Assembly (NCBI RefSeq): GCF_003072125.1
Contig: NZ_QCYH01000006.1
Coordinates: 124,001-188,000, forward strand
Direction: 5' to 3'
DNA length: 64,000 nucleotides
Source of the DNA: Pelagivirga sediminicola
GTDB lineage: Bacteria; Pseudomonadota; Alphaproteobacteria; Rhodobacterales; Rhodobacteraceae
Under the pieces are notes generated by a model that had not been told where the DNA came from, made no database searches, and saw only the letters and a program-made list of their open reading frames with translations. Of the stretch, positions 53,575 to 62,836 are shown in pieces. Within the stretch, counting starts at the first letter, position 1, and each line of letters begins with the position of its first letter. The position numbers were made by a program, and so were the translations under genes.

Positions 53575-54186
53575 CTAGCGCGGCAAGGCGTCCGGTATCA
53601 ACAAGGCTGCGGCCAAAACCTTGCGCGTGCCGTCAAAGACGGGCGGCTTTTCACCGCGCCAGCGGGAAAAATGGCGGTGCGGTGTCCGCTCGCCTCCCAT
53701 TGCGGCCAGTGTCTCGCCGGTTTCCTCGGCGATGCGGCCAAGGCGCAGGCGCAGGTTGTCGTGATATTGCCCGCGATGCTTGGCCTCCATCCGCAGATGA
53801 AACAGCGACGAGCGGATGCGCGGACGAATCTCCATATCCGCCACCGCAGCCGGGGCCGAGTGCCAGCTCTGCCGGGCCAGCGCGATCAGCGCGCCCGCAT
53901 CGCGGCCCCGCGCCAGCCGCACCATCGCGCGCGCAGCAGGCGCCGTTGCGCGGCGCAGATCGGCCGCATCGAAGCGGCCCCGCGCCAGCGCATCGGCGTA
54001 GAAAAAGAGGCGCCCGGCGCGCGCCATATGGCCGGCGCAAAACGCCTCGTTTCCCGCCTCCATCAGGCGCTCCCACGTCAGGTCGGCGCGGGTCCAGCCG
54101 GAATTGCGGGCCAGATCCCAGTCAGGATCGCCGCGCCTAGATGCCCAGATAAGCGGCACGGACCGTCTCGTTATCGTGGAGCTCAT
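53575..54186 (-). CDS. Hypothetical protein, start uncertain
   Basis: I do not recognise a family. The protein is rich in Arg, Ala and Trp, with alpha-helical character: WERLMEAGNEAFCAGHMARA and RLFFYADALARGRFDAADLR, then IRSSLFHLRMEAKHRGQYHD. It looks like a small TPR-like or helical-repeat protein, but no repeat is convincing. ATG at 54186 overlaps the end of the ABC gene upstream by 50 bases; ATG at 54063 avoids this but drops apparently protein-like sequence. It lies on the same strand as the LIV operon, just downstream. Confidence 0.55.
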   Translation of the reverse strand: MSSTITRRSVPLIWASRRGDPDWDLARNSGWTRADLTWERLMEAGNEAFCAGHMARAGRLFFYADALARGRFDAADLRRATAPAARAMVRLARGRDAGALIALARQSWHSAPAAVADMEIRPRIRSSLFHLRMEAKHRGQYHDNLRLRLGRIAEETGETLAAMGGERTPHRHFSRWRGEKPPVFDGTRKVLAAALLIPDALPR

Positions 54187-54844
54187 GGGCGGGGCCCTCC
54201 ATCGCGCAGTTGCCGGTTTCCAGAACATAGGCGTAATCGGCCAACTCCAGCGCCAGCTCGGCGTTTTGCTCGACCAGGACGACCGACAGGCCTTGGGCGT
54301 TGATTTCCTCGACGATCACCGCGATCTCCTCGACAATGACGGGGGCAAGGCCCATCGACGGCTCGTCCATCAGCAAAAGGCGCGGCGCGGACATCAAAGC
54401 ACGGCCAATCGCCAGCATCTGCTGTTCGCCGCCCGACATGGTCTGCGCGCGCTGGGTGCGCCGCTCGCGCAGCCGCTCGAACCGTTTGAAGACGTCCTCC
54501 AGATCGTTTTCCACCGCGTCCTTGTCACGCCGCAGAAACGCGCCGGTGCGCAGGTTTTCCTCGACCGTCATCTGCGGAAAAATGCGCCGCCCCTCGGGCA
54601 CATGCGCGATGCCGTGCGCCACCACCTTGGAGGCGGGCAGCCCGTCGATCCGCTTGCCCTCGAACGTGATCTCGCCCTTCGTGATCGGCACCATGCCGGA
54701 CATGGCGCGCAGGGTGGTCGTCTTGCCCGCGCCATTGCCGCCGATGATGGTGACGATCTTGCCCTCGGGGACCTGGATCGAGATATCGCGGATCGCGTTG
54801 ATCTTGCCGTAATTGACGGCGATGCCCTTCATCTCAAGCAACAT
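54137..54844 (-). CDS. LIV/amide-type ABC transporter ATP-binding protein (LivF family)
   Basis: 235 residues. Walker A GGNGAGKTT near residue 37, signature MSGGEQQMLAIGRAL, Walker B LLLMDEPSMGLAPVI, switch VVLVEQNAELALELADYAYV. LivF type. It overlaps the LivG stop by 11 bases. Second LIV-type system in the window, separate from the one at 14.4-18.9 kb; wording differs throughout, so the two are not a recent duplication. Confidence 0.93.
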   Translation of the reverse strand: MLLEMKGIAVNYGKINAIRDISIQVPEGKIVTIIGGNGAGKTTTLRAMSGMVPITKGEITFEGKRIDGLPASKVVAHGIAHVPEGRRIFPQMTVEENLRTGAFLRRDKDAVENDLEDVFKRFERLRERRTQRAQTMSGGEQQMLAIGRALMSAPRLLLMDEPSMGLAPVIVEEIAVIVEEINAQGLSVVLVEQNAELALELADYAYVLETGNCAMEGPAHELHDNETVRAAYLGI

Positions 54845-55601
54845 GGCGCGCGCCCCCCAGATAGGCTTCGATCACGGCGGGATGGTTGCGGATCTCCTTC
54901 GGGCCGCCCTCGGCCAGAAACTTGCCAAAGCTCATGCAGGTGATCCTGTCGCACAGGCCCATGATCGCCTGCATGTCATGCTCGACCAGAAGGATGGTCG
55001 TGCCGGCCTCGCGCAGGCGGCGCATGAGGTCCATCATCTGGCGGGTCTCCTCGGGGTTCATGCCGGTGAAGGGCTCGTCCAGCAGCATCAGGTCGGGATG
55101 GCTGGCAAAGCAGATCGCCATGCCAAGGGCGCGCTGGTGGCCGTGGCTCAGATCGCCTGCGCGCTCGGTCGCCAGATCGCTGAGGCCAAAGAATTTGAGC
55201 GCCTCGCGCGCGCGCCCCTCGGCGCCCTCGCGATCCTCGCGGTCCCAGCCGACGATGGCGGCAAAGATGTTCGGACGGAATGGCATATGGGTGCCGATCA
55301 GCACGTTCTCCATCACCGTCAGTTCGGCAAACAGTGTCGAGTGCTGGAACGTGCGCACGACGCCGCGCCGCGCGACCTCGTGCATTTTCAGGCCCGATAT
55401 ATCCTCCTCATGCAGCAGAACCTTGCCGCTGGTGGGTTTGTAGAAGCCCGAGATCATGTTGAACGTGGTGGTCTTGCCCGCCCCGTTGGGGCCGATCAGG
55501 CCATGAATCGTGCCATGATCGACCGAGAAGTTCAGCGCATCCACCGCGACCAGACCGCCAAAGCGCATGGTCAGGTCTTCGACTTTCAGGAACTGGGTCA
55601 T
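54834..55601 (-). CDS. LIV/amide-type ABC transporter ATP-binding protein (LivG family)
   Basis: 255 residues. Walker A GPNGAGKTTTFNMISGFY, Q-loop VVRTFQHSTLFAELTVMENV, signature-region LSHGHQRALGMAICFA (the C-loop reads LSHGHQR in place of LSxGQQR), Walker B LMLLDEPFTGMNPEE, switch ILLVEHDMQAIMGL. Start ATG at 55601 overlaps the LivM stop (ATGA). The longer upstream frame has no family character. Confidence 0.92.
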   Translation of the reverse strand: MTQFLKVEDLTMRFGGLVAVDALNFSVDHGTIHGLIGPNGAGKTTTFNMISGFYKPTSGKVLLHEEDISGLKMHEVARRGVVRTFQHSTLFAELTVMENVLIGTHMPFRPNIFAAIVGWDREDREGAEGRAREALKFFGLSDLATERAGDLSHGHQRALGMAICFASHPDLMLLDEPFTGMNPEETRQMMDLMRRLREAGTTILLVEHDMQAIMGLCDRITCMSFGKFLAEGGPKEIRNHPAVIEAYLGGARHVA

Positions 55602-56560
55602 GACTTGGCACTCCGCTTGGTGAATTTCTGGACGATGCTTTCCAGCCCGTTGGGCAGGAACAGGATCGAGGCGATCAGGATCGCGCCGTAGATCAGCGGA
55701 CGCAGCTGCTCGAACCCAAGCTCGCGCAGCACCACCTCGTTGAGGATCGTCAGCACCACGCAGCCCAGGATCGGCCCGTAAAAGGTGCCGGTGCCGCCGA
55801 CGATGGCCCATGTCAGCACGAAGACCATGTAATCCAGATCGAAACTGCCCGGATTGATCGTGCCGATATAATGCGCCAGCAGCGCGCCGCCGATGCCCGC
55901 AAAGCCGCTGGCCACCGCGAAGGCCAGCGTGCGGTAGGCGCGCAGGTTGACGCCCGACGCCTCGGCCAGCTTGTCCTGCCAGTGGACGGCGTGGAAGGTC
56001 AGGCCCACCGGGCTACGCTCGATCCGCCACAGGATCCACAGGCAGACGATGACGATGAAGCCGGCAAAGTAGAAATAGCTGACCGGCTCGAAGAAATCGA
56101 AATCGTAGATGCCGATGCTGAAATCCGGCATCGGGTCGATCCCCTTGATGCCTTTCGCGCCGCCGAACGGGTCGCGGAAATGCTTCCACAGCAGGCGGAT
56201 GATCTCGCCCGCGGCAAAGCTGCCGATGAGGAAATAGAACCCCTTCATGCGGAACAGGGGGAAGCTGAGCACGACCGCGATCAGCGCGGCAATAATGCCG
56301 CCCATCAGCATCGCGACCGGCACGTAGACGCCGAGGTTCTTGGTCATCATCGCGCTGGCATAGGCGCCCACGCCCATGATGACGACATGCGCCAGCGACC
56401 ATTCGCCGGTCAGCGTCAGAAGACGGTAGGACGACACGACAAGGATGTTGATGGTCAGGAAAACAAGGATTTCCTGCTGCGAAAAGCTCAGCCCGTGGGG
56501 CAGGGCGATGAGGGCGGCGCCGAAGGCGATCCAGATGAGGGCTTTACGCACGATCCGCAC
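55598..56560 (-). CDS. LIV/amide-type ABC transporter permease (LivM family)
   Basis: 320 residues, about nine hydrophobic segments. TLTGEWSLAHVVIMGVGAYA is the LivM block, then KGIKGIDPMPDFSIG, and the coupling segment PVGLTFHAVHWQDKLAEASG. Its end LPNGLESIVQKFTKRSAKS is basic. It overlaps LivH by 17 bases. Confidence 0.92.
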   Translation of the reverse strand: MRIVRKALIWIAFGAALIALPHGLSFSQQEILVFLTINILVVSSYRLLTLTGEWSLAHVVIMGVGAYASAMMTKNLGVYVPVAMLMGGIIAALIAVVLSFPLFRMKGFYFLIGSFAAGEIIRLLWKHFRDPFGGAKGIKGIDPMPDFSIGIYDFDFFEPVSYFYFAGFIVIVCLWILWRIERSPVGLTFHAVHWQDKLAEASGVNLRAYRTLAFAVASGFAGIGGALLAHYIGTINPGSFDLDYMVFVLTWAIVGGTGTFYGPILGCVVLTILNEVVLRELGFEQLRPLIYGAILIASILFLPNGLESIVQKFTKRSAKS

Positions 56561-57413
56561 TCCCGAACAGGCCCGTGGGCTTGACGATGAGAACGATCAG
56601 CATCAGCGACAGGCCGGTGATGTCGGCGATCACGCCGCCGTAGAAGGTGGTCACGAAGGTATGGACGAAGGCATAGGCGATCGACGCGATGATCGCGCCC
56701 TCCAGCGAGCCGACGCCCCCGACGATGATGACGATGAACGCCGTCACGATCACCGAGTGGCCCATATGCGGATTGACCGAGATCAGCGGCGCGGTCAGCG
56801 CGCCCGCGATGCCGGCCAGCCCCGCGCCGATGAACATGGCGATCTTGGCGGTCTGGGCGATGGAGATGCCCTGCAATTCCGCCGCCTGCGGATCCTGGGC
56901 GGAGGCGCGCAGCGCCCAGCCAAAGCGCGTGCGCTTCAGGAAATACCACAGCGCCGACAGCAGCACGATGGCCGCGACGATCACGTAGACCCGCGCCAGC
57001 GGGATGCTGATATTCTCGCCCAGTTGCACGACATGCTGGGTCACCGGCGGGATGAACTCCATCCGCACGCCAAAGCCCATGGTCGCCAGCGCCTGCAGGA
57101 TCATCAGGAACCCGATGGAGGCGACAAGCCCGCCCAGCGGATTGTCCCGCAGCGGGCGGAACAGCGCCCGCTCCATCAAGAGGCCAAGGCAGCCGACGAA
57201 CAGCAGCCCCACGACGACGGCAATGAAGAACGGCATATGCATGTCCGCATAGACAGCCACGACGACATAGGCGCCGGCCATGAACAGCTCGCCATGGGCG
57301 AAGTTGATCACACCCATCACACCGAAGATCAGCACAAGGCCGACCGCGACGAGCGAGATATAACTTGCCGCATAGACGGCATTCAGGCCGGTCTGGGCCA
57401 GAAGATCCAGCAT
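56544..57413 (-). CDS. LIV/amide-type ABC transporter permease (LivH family)
   Basis: 289 residues. GLNAVYAASYISLVAVGLVL, then GVMGVINFAHGELFMAGAYV near residue 35, is the LivH signature; TRFGWALRASAQDPQAAELQ is the coupling loop; and VIIVGGVGSLEGAIIASIAY is near the end. It lies 64 bases downstream of the binding-protein gene. Confidence 0.93.
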   Translation of the reverse strand: MLDLLAQTGLNAVYAASYISLVAVGLVLIFGVMGVINFAHGELFMAGAYVVVAVYADMHMPFFIAVVVGLLFVGCLGLLMERALFRPLRDNPLGGLVASIGFLMILQALATMGFGVRMEFIPPVTQHVVQLGENISIPLARVYVIVAAIVLLSALWYFLKRTRFGWALRASAQDPQAAELQGISIAQTAKIAMFIGAGLAGIAGALTAPLISVNPHMGHSVIVTAFIVIIVGGVGSLEGAIIASIAYAFVHTFVTTFYGGVIADITGLSLMLIVLIVKPTGLFGSADRA

Positions 57414-57477
57414 GGATTACACTCTCAAATAGGGGGAAGATGCAGCGCAGGCCGGGGCCTGCGCCGCGACAGGCAGA

Positions 57478-58770
57478 TCAGCCGCGCTGATCGTACATCT
57501 GGTTATAGGCCTGCATGTGCTTGATCAGCAGATCGCCATGCTGGTCATACCAGTCGGGGATCGACTTGAACCCCTTGATGACGGCCTTGCCATCCTCGAT
57601 CACCACGACGGGCCAGTCACCGACCAGCGCGTTGTCGATCCCGAACAGCTCGGTCCCCCACCACACGGCGTCGCCGAAGGCGTGCTTGCCGGTGCCGCCC
57701 TCTTTCATCGCCTCCATGACGGCCTCGGGATCGGCCGAGCCTGCCTGCTCGGCGGCGGCCTTCCACAGGTCCATGATCGACGCGTATTCCCACGAAACGG
57801 CGCCCCACTGGCCGGGGTGACGCTTGGCGTATTCTTCGTAGAAACCGTTCGCGTCCTCGAAATTGATGTTGTCGCCCGACAGCGCCGGATCGTCGAAATC
57901 GGGGAACTGGAAGATGAAGCCTTCCATGAACTCCTTGGACGTCTTGGCGATCATCTGGTCATAGAAATCGGCCGTGGCGCTGATCATCTTGCCCTTGTAG
58001 CCCTGCTGGAACAGCTGCTCGCAGATCGGGTGGACATAGTCCGAATAGCAGGTGTCGAGGCAGATGATATCGGGATTGCTGGACAGCATCCGCGTGACGA
58101 TGGGCGCGAAATCGGTCGTGGCGGGGTCAAACAGCAGCGGCTCTTCCAGAACCTCGATGCCGCGCGCCTCGAAGGCGGCCAGATAGGTCGCGACCGAGGG
58201 CAGTCCCAGCGCGTCGTCCTGCGCGCAGATCACCACCGTCTTGGCGTCGGGGAAGGTGTCGGCCAGGTAGTCGACGCCGGTGACCAGGTAGATCGGATGC
58301 ACCTCGGCGGGCGCCAGCAGCGTGGTGCTGTCCGGGCTCAGATCAGACGGCAGCAGGGTGGAGAACAGCATGCCGGTCTTGTCCGCGACAGGCTGCACGC
58401 CGGGCCAGGTATCGCCGCCCAGCATCATGATGAACGAAACGCCGTCCTCGCGGATCAGCTTGGTCGCGCCGGTGCGCGCCTTGGCCGGGTCATATTCGTT
58501 GTCATAGCTGACAAATTCGACCGGATGCTTGCCGTCCTCCAGCTCGATCCCGCCTGCGGCATTCACCCGCTCGGCCCAGATCATGCAGCCGTCAAGGCCG
58601 GGCTTGCCCCATGCGGCCACCGCGCCGGTCAGGGGCGCCAGAAAGCCGATCTTGATCGGCTCGCCCGCGGCCAGTGTGATGCTGGGCATGGACGCGCCGA
58701 CGGCGGTGATTGCTGTGCTTTTCAAAAAGGTGCGGCGCGTCAGGCCCGCGGCCCTGAGTTTGGAAATCAT
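57478..58770 (-). CDS. Tat-exported substrate-binding protein of the second LIV/amide importer
   Basis: 430 residues. The N-terminus carries a twin-arginine signal (LTRRTFLKS, then a hydrophobic stretch ending near TLAAGE), so it is exported folded. The mature domain starts PIKIGFLAPLTGAVAAWGKP, with the insertions typical of urea/short-chain-amide binders: MMLGGDTWPGVQPVADKTGM and DTCYSDYVHPICEQLF. A GGGAGAAA ribosome site precedes ATG 58770. It is first gene of the operon. A signal-less paralogue lies just upstream. Confidence 0.9.
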   Translation of the reverse strand: MISKLRAAGLTRRTFLKSTAITAVGASMPSITLAAGEPIKIGFLAPLTGAVAAWGKPGLDGCMIWAERVNAAGGIELEDGKHPVEFVSYDNEYDPAKARTGATKLIREDGVSFIMMLGGDTWPGVQPVADKTGMLFSTLLPSDLSPDSTTLLAPAEVHPIYLVTGVDYLADTFPDAKTVVICAQDDALGLPSVATYLAAFEARGIEVLEEPLLFDPATTDFAPIVTRMLSSNPDIICLDTCYSDYVHPICEQLFQQGYKGKMISATADFYDQMIAKTSKEFMEGFIFQFPDFDDPALSGDNINFEDANGFYEEYAKRHPGQWGAVSWEYASIMDLWKAAAEQAGSADPEAVMEAMKEGGTGKHAFGDAVWWGTELFGIDNALVGDWPVVVIEDGKAVIKGFKSIPDWYDQHGDLLIKHMQAYNQMYDQRG

Positions 58771-59161
58771 CGAGTTTCTCCCATGTTGTGGCCGCAAATC
58801 GGGTGCGGCGCATCTCTTGGAGATCGGCGATGTCAGGATGGTCCGCCGCGGGACGCATCATCGCGTCCAGCGGGCCAAGGAGGGTGGTTCGCGCCGGTCT
58901 CGACCCAAGCGTAACAGCCGTGTGGTTCACCGATCAAGAAACTTTGTTTCGTCGTGGTTTAATATTTTGAACCAATTATGCGCGAGGGGCCGTTTTCAGG
59001 GAATCTAATTCCAAGATATCGTCAATCATTTTAACAGGTTAGATGCGACAAACTGCCGCGTATCCGGTCGCATCCTGCTGAACCAATTTTTATACCGGAT
59101 CTGACCGCCAAAGGCCGGATCGCGTCCGCTCCGGATCGAATCTGCGGATAGGCGCGCGCTG
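58771..59161. promoter_or_regulatory. 391-base regulatory gap with a repeated 10-mer
   Basis: No gene is visible. It is clearly A/T-richer around 58930-59100. TGAACCAATT occurs twice in the same orientation, at 58968-58977 and 59079-59088. A GGTT ... AACC inverted pair surrounds the first copy. It contains the promoter of the binding-protein operon. Confidence 0.5.
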
Positions 59162-60445
59162 TCAGCGGTCGGAAAAGGCCCATCCGCCGTTGGCGAGGCG
59201 CTGCTCCCAGAGCTGGCCCAGATCGGACATCTCGCTGCGCAAAAGCGCGCCGTGCCGCGCCAGCCACGCGGGGATCGAGCCGAATTCGGTGATCCGCGCC
59301 TTGCCGTCCTGCACCGTGACGACCGGCCAGTCGCCGACCAGCGCGTTGGAGATGCCGAACATCTCGTCGCCCCACCACTGCGCCGGGCCGAAGGCGTGCG
59401 TGACCTGTCCCAGCTGCTTCATCGCCGCCAGAACCGAGCCGGGCGCAAGGCTGCCTGCCTTTTCGACCGCGGCCTGCCAGATCTCCAGCGTGGCGACGTA
59501 TTCCCAGCTGACGGCGCTCCAGGTGCCGGGAAAGCGGCGCTCGTATTCGTCAAAGAACATGTCCGGCTGGTTAAAGAAGAATGCCTTCTCGCTCAGCAGC
59601 GGGTCGTCGAAATCGGGGAACTGGAACAGCGTGCCTTCCATGAACTCGGTCGATGTGCGCGCCACGAGCGCGGGATAATTGTCCAGCGTGCAGGACACGA
59701 TCTGTCCCTTGAAGCCCTTCGCATGGGCGTATTCGGTCAGCGCGTGCACCATCGGCGCATAGCTGGTGGACCAGCACAGGATGTCGGGATCCTCGGCCAG
59801 CATCGCATCGACGATGCCGGATGCGTCGGTCAGGTCCGGCGGATACTGGATCTCGCGCAGCAGATCGATGCCTGCGGCCTTGAACGCGGCGCGGTAGGTG
59901 GCCAGCGACGGCAGGCCCAGCGCGTCGGTCTGGCTGCAGATCGCCGCCGTCTTCAGCCGGGGGCGCGCCCGCGCCAGCCAGTCGACGCCGGTGACGGTAT
60001 AGATCGGGTGCAGCTCGCTGGGCGCGATCAGCCACGGGGTGTCGGGTGACAGGTCCGAGGGCAACAGTGTGGACGTCAGCACCTTGGAGCGCATCAGGAA
60101 ATCGCGCACCGGCGTGAACGTATCGCCCCCCAGCATCATCAGGAGCGCGACGTTATGGCGCTGCACCATCAGCCGCGCGCCTTCCATCGAATGGCCCTGA
60201 TCATAGCCGCAGTCGAACGCATGGATGCGCACCGGGTGGCGGTGCCCGTCAATCAGCAGCCCGCCCGCCGCATTCAGCCAGTCCTCCCAGATCCGCGCGC
60301 CGTTCAGTCCCGGCAGGCCCCAGCTTTGGACCGGGCCGCTGAGCGGGCCCAGAAACCCGATATTGACCACATCCCGCGTGCCCGCATTCAGGCGGGGCAG
60401 GGCACTGCGCACGGCAAGGCGGTGGGCGAAACTGGATCCGGACAT
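59162..60445 (-). CDS. Signal-less paralogue of the amide-type binding protein
   Basis: About 427 residues, related along its whole length to the protein at 57478: NIGFLGPLSGPVQSWGLPGL, MMLGGDTFTPVRDFL, LFQFPDFDDPLLSEKAF and ISNALVGDWPVVTVQDGKAR have direct counterparts there. No Sec or Tat signal is visible: the N-terminus MSGSSFAHRLAVRSALPRLN has no hydrophobic core. It may be cytoplasmic, as is AmiC, an amide sensor built on the same fold. No AmiR-like antiterminator is next to it. Start at ATG 60445 with AGGA 8 bases upstream; an ATG 9 bases further upstream is possible. Confidence 0.82.
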   Translation of the reverse strand: MSGSSFAHRLAVRSALPRLNAGTRDVVNIGFLGPLSGPVQSWGLPGLNGARIWEDWLNAAGGLLIDGHRHPVRIHAFDCGYDQGHSMEGARLMVQRHNVALLMMLGGDTFTPVRDFLMRSKVLTSTLLPSDLSPDTPWLIAPSELHPIYTVTGVDWLARARPRLKTAAICSQTDALGLPSLATYRAAFKAAGIDLLREIQYPPDLTDASGIVDAMLAEDPDILCWSTSYAPMVHALTEYAHAKGFKGQIVSCTLDNYPALVARTSTEFMEGTLFQFPDFDDPLLSEKAFFFNQPDMFFDEYERRFPGTWSAVSWEYVATLEIWQAAVEKAGSLAPGSVLAAMKQLGQVTHAFGPAQWWGDEMFGISNALVGDWPVVTVQDGKARITEFGSIPAWLARHGALLRSEMSDLGQLWEQRLANGGWAFSDR

Positions 60446-60503
60446 GACGCGCATCCTATCAGCGCGCCGCCCGCGCTGTCCTGCAAGATCTTTCAACTTT
60501 ACG

Positions 60504-60546
60504 AAAAAACCCGAAAAGGCCACCCGCGCTGTGCGCGCGGATGGCC
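60504..60546 (-). terminator. Rho-independent terminator of the symporter operon
   Basis: On the minus strand, a GC-rich stem (GGCCATCCGCGC / GCGCGGGTGGCC, one mismatch) is followed by TTTTCGGGTTTTTT. It lies 27 bases after the symporter stop. Confidence 0.8.
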
Positions 60547-60572
60547 CGGACCTTGCCTTGGCGGTTTCGCGA

Positions 60573-62135
60573 TCAGTGCGCGTATTGCGTGATCTCGCCC
60601 GACCGCAGCCGCCCGGCATAGGAGTTCAGCTCGCGCCGCACCAGCCGCATCAGGAAGTAGAGCGCGAAGATGTTGACCACCGCCATCGAGAAGATCGCCG
60701 CATCGGAGAAGTCGATGACCGGCCCAAGGCTCGCCGCCGCGCCGATCACGATGAAGACGCAGAAGATGACCTTGAAGATCAGCTCGGACGTCTTGCCCTC
60801 GCCGAACAGGTACGTCCACGCCTTCAGCCCGTAATAGCTCCACGAGATCATCGTGGAGAAGGCAAAGAGGACCACCGCGATGGCCAGCACGTAAGGAAAC
60901 CAGCCAATGGCCGATCCGAACGCAGCCGAGGTCAGCGCGACGCCCGAGGTGTCGCCGATGGTGGCGATGGCAGTCCCCGCCTCGTTCAGCACGAACCTCC
61001 CGGTTTCGGGATCGGTGATCAACTGGCCCGATATGGTGATGACCAGCGCCGTCATCGTGCAGATCACGACCGTGTCGATCAGCGGCTCCAGCAGGGAGAC
61101 GAAGCCTTCGGTAATCGGCTCCTTGGTGCGGACCGCCGCGTGGGCGATGGCCGCCGATCCGACGCCCGCCTCGTTCGAGAAGGCCGCCCGCTTGAAGCCC
61201 TGGATCAGCGCGCCGACCAGGCCGCCCGCCACGCCAAGGCCGGTAAAGGCGCCCGCGAAGATCTGGCCGAAGGCCGTGCCGATCTGGTCATAATTGACCA
61301 GAATGATGACCAGCGCCGCGCCCACATAAAGGATGCCCATGAACGGCACGATCTTTTCCGTCACCTGCGCGATGGACTTGATCCCGCCGACGATCACGGC
61401 AAAGACGACGCCGGCAAATATCACGCCGGTGATCCAGCCGGGATAGTCGCCGGTGATCCCGACGATCTGCGCATGCGCCTGATTGGCCTGAAACATGTTG
61501 CCGCCGCCCAGCGCGCCCAGAATGCAGAAGATCGAGAACATGATCGCCAGAAAGCCGCCACCCGGCAGGCCCAGTTCGGCAAACCCCTTCTTCATGTAAT
61601 ACATGGGGCCGCCCGACACGGTGCCGTCCGGATATTCGTTGCGGTATTTCACCGCCAGCGTGCACTCGGTGAATTTCGAGGCCATGCCCAGAAGCCCGGC
61701 GAGGATCATCCAGAACGTCGCGCCCGGCCCCCCGATGCCCACGGCCACCGCGACGCCGGCGATATTGCCCAGCCCGACTGTGCCCGACAGCGCGGTCGTG
61801 AGCGCCTGAAAGTGGCTCACCTCGCCCGCATCATTGGGGTCGGAATAATCTCCTTTGACCAGCTTGATCGCATGGCGGAAAAAGCGGAATTGCACGAACC
61901 CGAAATAGAGCGTGAAGACCGAGGCGCCGATGACCAGCCACATCACGATCCAGGGAAAGGTCGTGCCCGGAAAGGGCGCAAAGATCAGGTCCACGAAGGG
62001 CCCCGTTGCGGTGGCGAAGGCCGCGTTTACCTTTTGATCCAGGGTGACCGTCTCTGGCGCGGCATCCTGGGCGAGTGCGGCGGCCGGGGCCAGAAGGGCC
62101 AGGGCCGCAAGAAATGTCCTGTTGAAAAATGTCAT
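60573..62135 (-). CDS. AGCS-family sodium:alanine/glycine symporter
   Basis: 520 residues, about ten membrane segments. Family blocks are ALTTALSGTVGLGNIAGVAV, ILAGLLGMASKFTECTLAVK, YPDGTVSGGPMYYMKKGFAE, and FKRAAFSNEAGVGSAAIAHA (the AGCS signature), with STMISWSYYGLKAWTYLFGE. It takes up alanine, glycine or related amino acids with sodium. Unusual is an N-terminal signal-like stretch MTFFNRTFLAALALLAPAAA ending in ALAQD before the first conserved segment. It follows the stress-protein gene by 15 bases. Confidence 0.94.
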   Translation of the reverse strand: MTFFNRTFLAALALLAPAAALAQDAAPETVTLDQKVNAAFATATGPFVDLIFAPFPGTTFPWIVMWLVIGASVFTLYFGFVQFRFFRHAIKLVKGDYSDPNDAGEVSHFQALTTALSGTVGLGNIAGVAVAVGIGGPGATFWMILAGLLGMASKFTECTLAVKYRNEYPDGTVSGGPMYYMKKGFAELGLPGGGFLAIMFSIFCILGALGGGNMFQANQAHAQIVGITGDYPGWITGVIFAGVVFAVIVGGIKSIAQVTEKIVPFMGILYVGAALVIILVNYDQIGTAFGQIFAGAFTGLGVAGGLVGALIQGFKRAAFSNEAGVGSAAIAHAAVRTKEPITEGFVSLLEPLIDTVVICTMTALVITISGQLITDPETGRFVLNEAGTAIATIGDTSGVALTSAAFGSAIGWFPYVLAIAVVLFAFSTMISWSYYGLKAWTYLFGEGKTSELIFKVIFCVFIVIGAAASLGPVIDFSDAAIFSMAVVNIFALYFLMRLVRRELNSYAGRLRSGEITQYAH

Positions 62136-62150
62136 TGACTGCGTCCCTTT

Positions 62151-62588
62151 TCAGCTGACGACGGTGACGGGCACCGGCGAGCTCATGACGAGATTGGAGG
62201 TGGAGCTGCCGAACAGCCGCTTGGCAAAGCCCCCTTCGGAGGTGCGCGCCACGATGATCTGCTCGGCGCCCTCTTCGGTTGAAATGGCGATCAGCGCATC
62301 GGACACGTCGCCGTGTCGCACCACGCCGCGCACCTTCAACCCTGAGCCGCTGAGCGCCTCGATCGCCGGGTTGACCACACGCTCGAACGCGGTCTGGACC
62401 TCTTCCTCGCGGCGCTTGTGGCGCATCTCGTTCTCTTCGGCGGTCTGGAACGAGAAGGGGGACCATTCCACGATATAGCCCACCACCAGTTCGCAATCGC
62501 CGATCAATTCGGCCAGGCGGCGCGCATATGCCAGCGCCCGCTCGCCCGAGGGATGGCCATCAAGGCCAACCACCAGTTTCGTTGTCAT
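62151..62588 (-). CDS. Universal stress protein (UspA family)
   Basis: 145 residues, single Usp domain. LVVGLDGHPSGERALAYARR at the N-terminus and a C-terminal RTSEGGFAKRLFGSSTSNLV close to the ATP-binding G-2x-G-9x-G-S/T form. A nucleotide-binding stress or regulatory protein. It is cotranscribed with the symporter gene; Usp proteins are sometimes paired with transporters and can modulate them. That link here is inference. Confidence 0.92.
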   Translation of the reverse strand: MTTKLVVGLDGHPSGERALAYARRLAELIGDCELVVGYIVEWSPFSFQTAEENEMRHKRREEEVQTAFERVVNPAIEALSGSGLKVRGVVRHGDVSDALIAISTEEGAEQIIVARTSEGGFAKRLFGSSTSNLVMSSPVPVTVVS

Positions 62589-62836
62589 AATTTATTTCCT
62601 CCCGGTTCATAACTGCGCGCCAGATGGTCTCGTCCCCCAGGGGTGTGACACATTCATTGGCGCAGCTTGCCGGGGGCAAAGGCGGCAGAGTGCAGGAAGC
62701 GTAGCAGAAAATGCACAATCTGACGCTATTTTATTGCAAGGCGCCATATCTGCGGGGTTTTGGCGGCGCGGCGCGGTAGAGGGACAGGCAGAGCAAAAGC
62801 GCCCAGCCCGTCGCGCGGCGCCGCAGCGGAGGATCC

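Noticed and set aside
60225..62138. Plus-strand open frame of 637 codons
   Set aside because: Antisense to the AGCS symporter and the signal-less binding protein. Highly charged low-complexity sequence with no recognisable domain.
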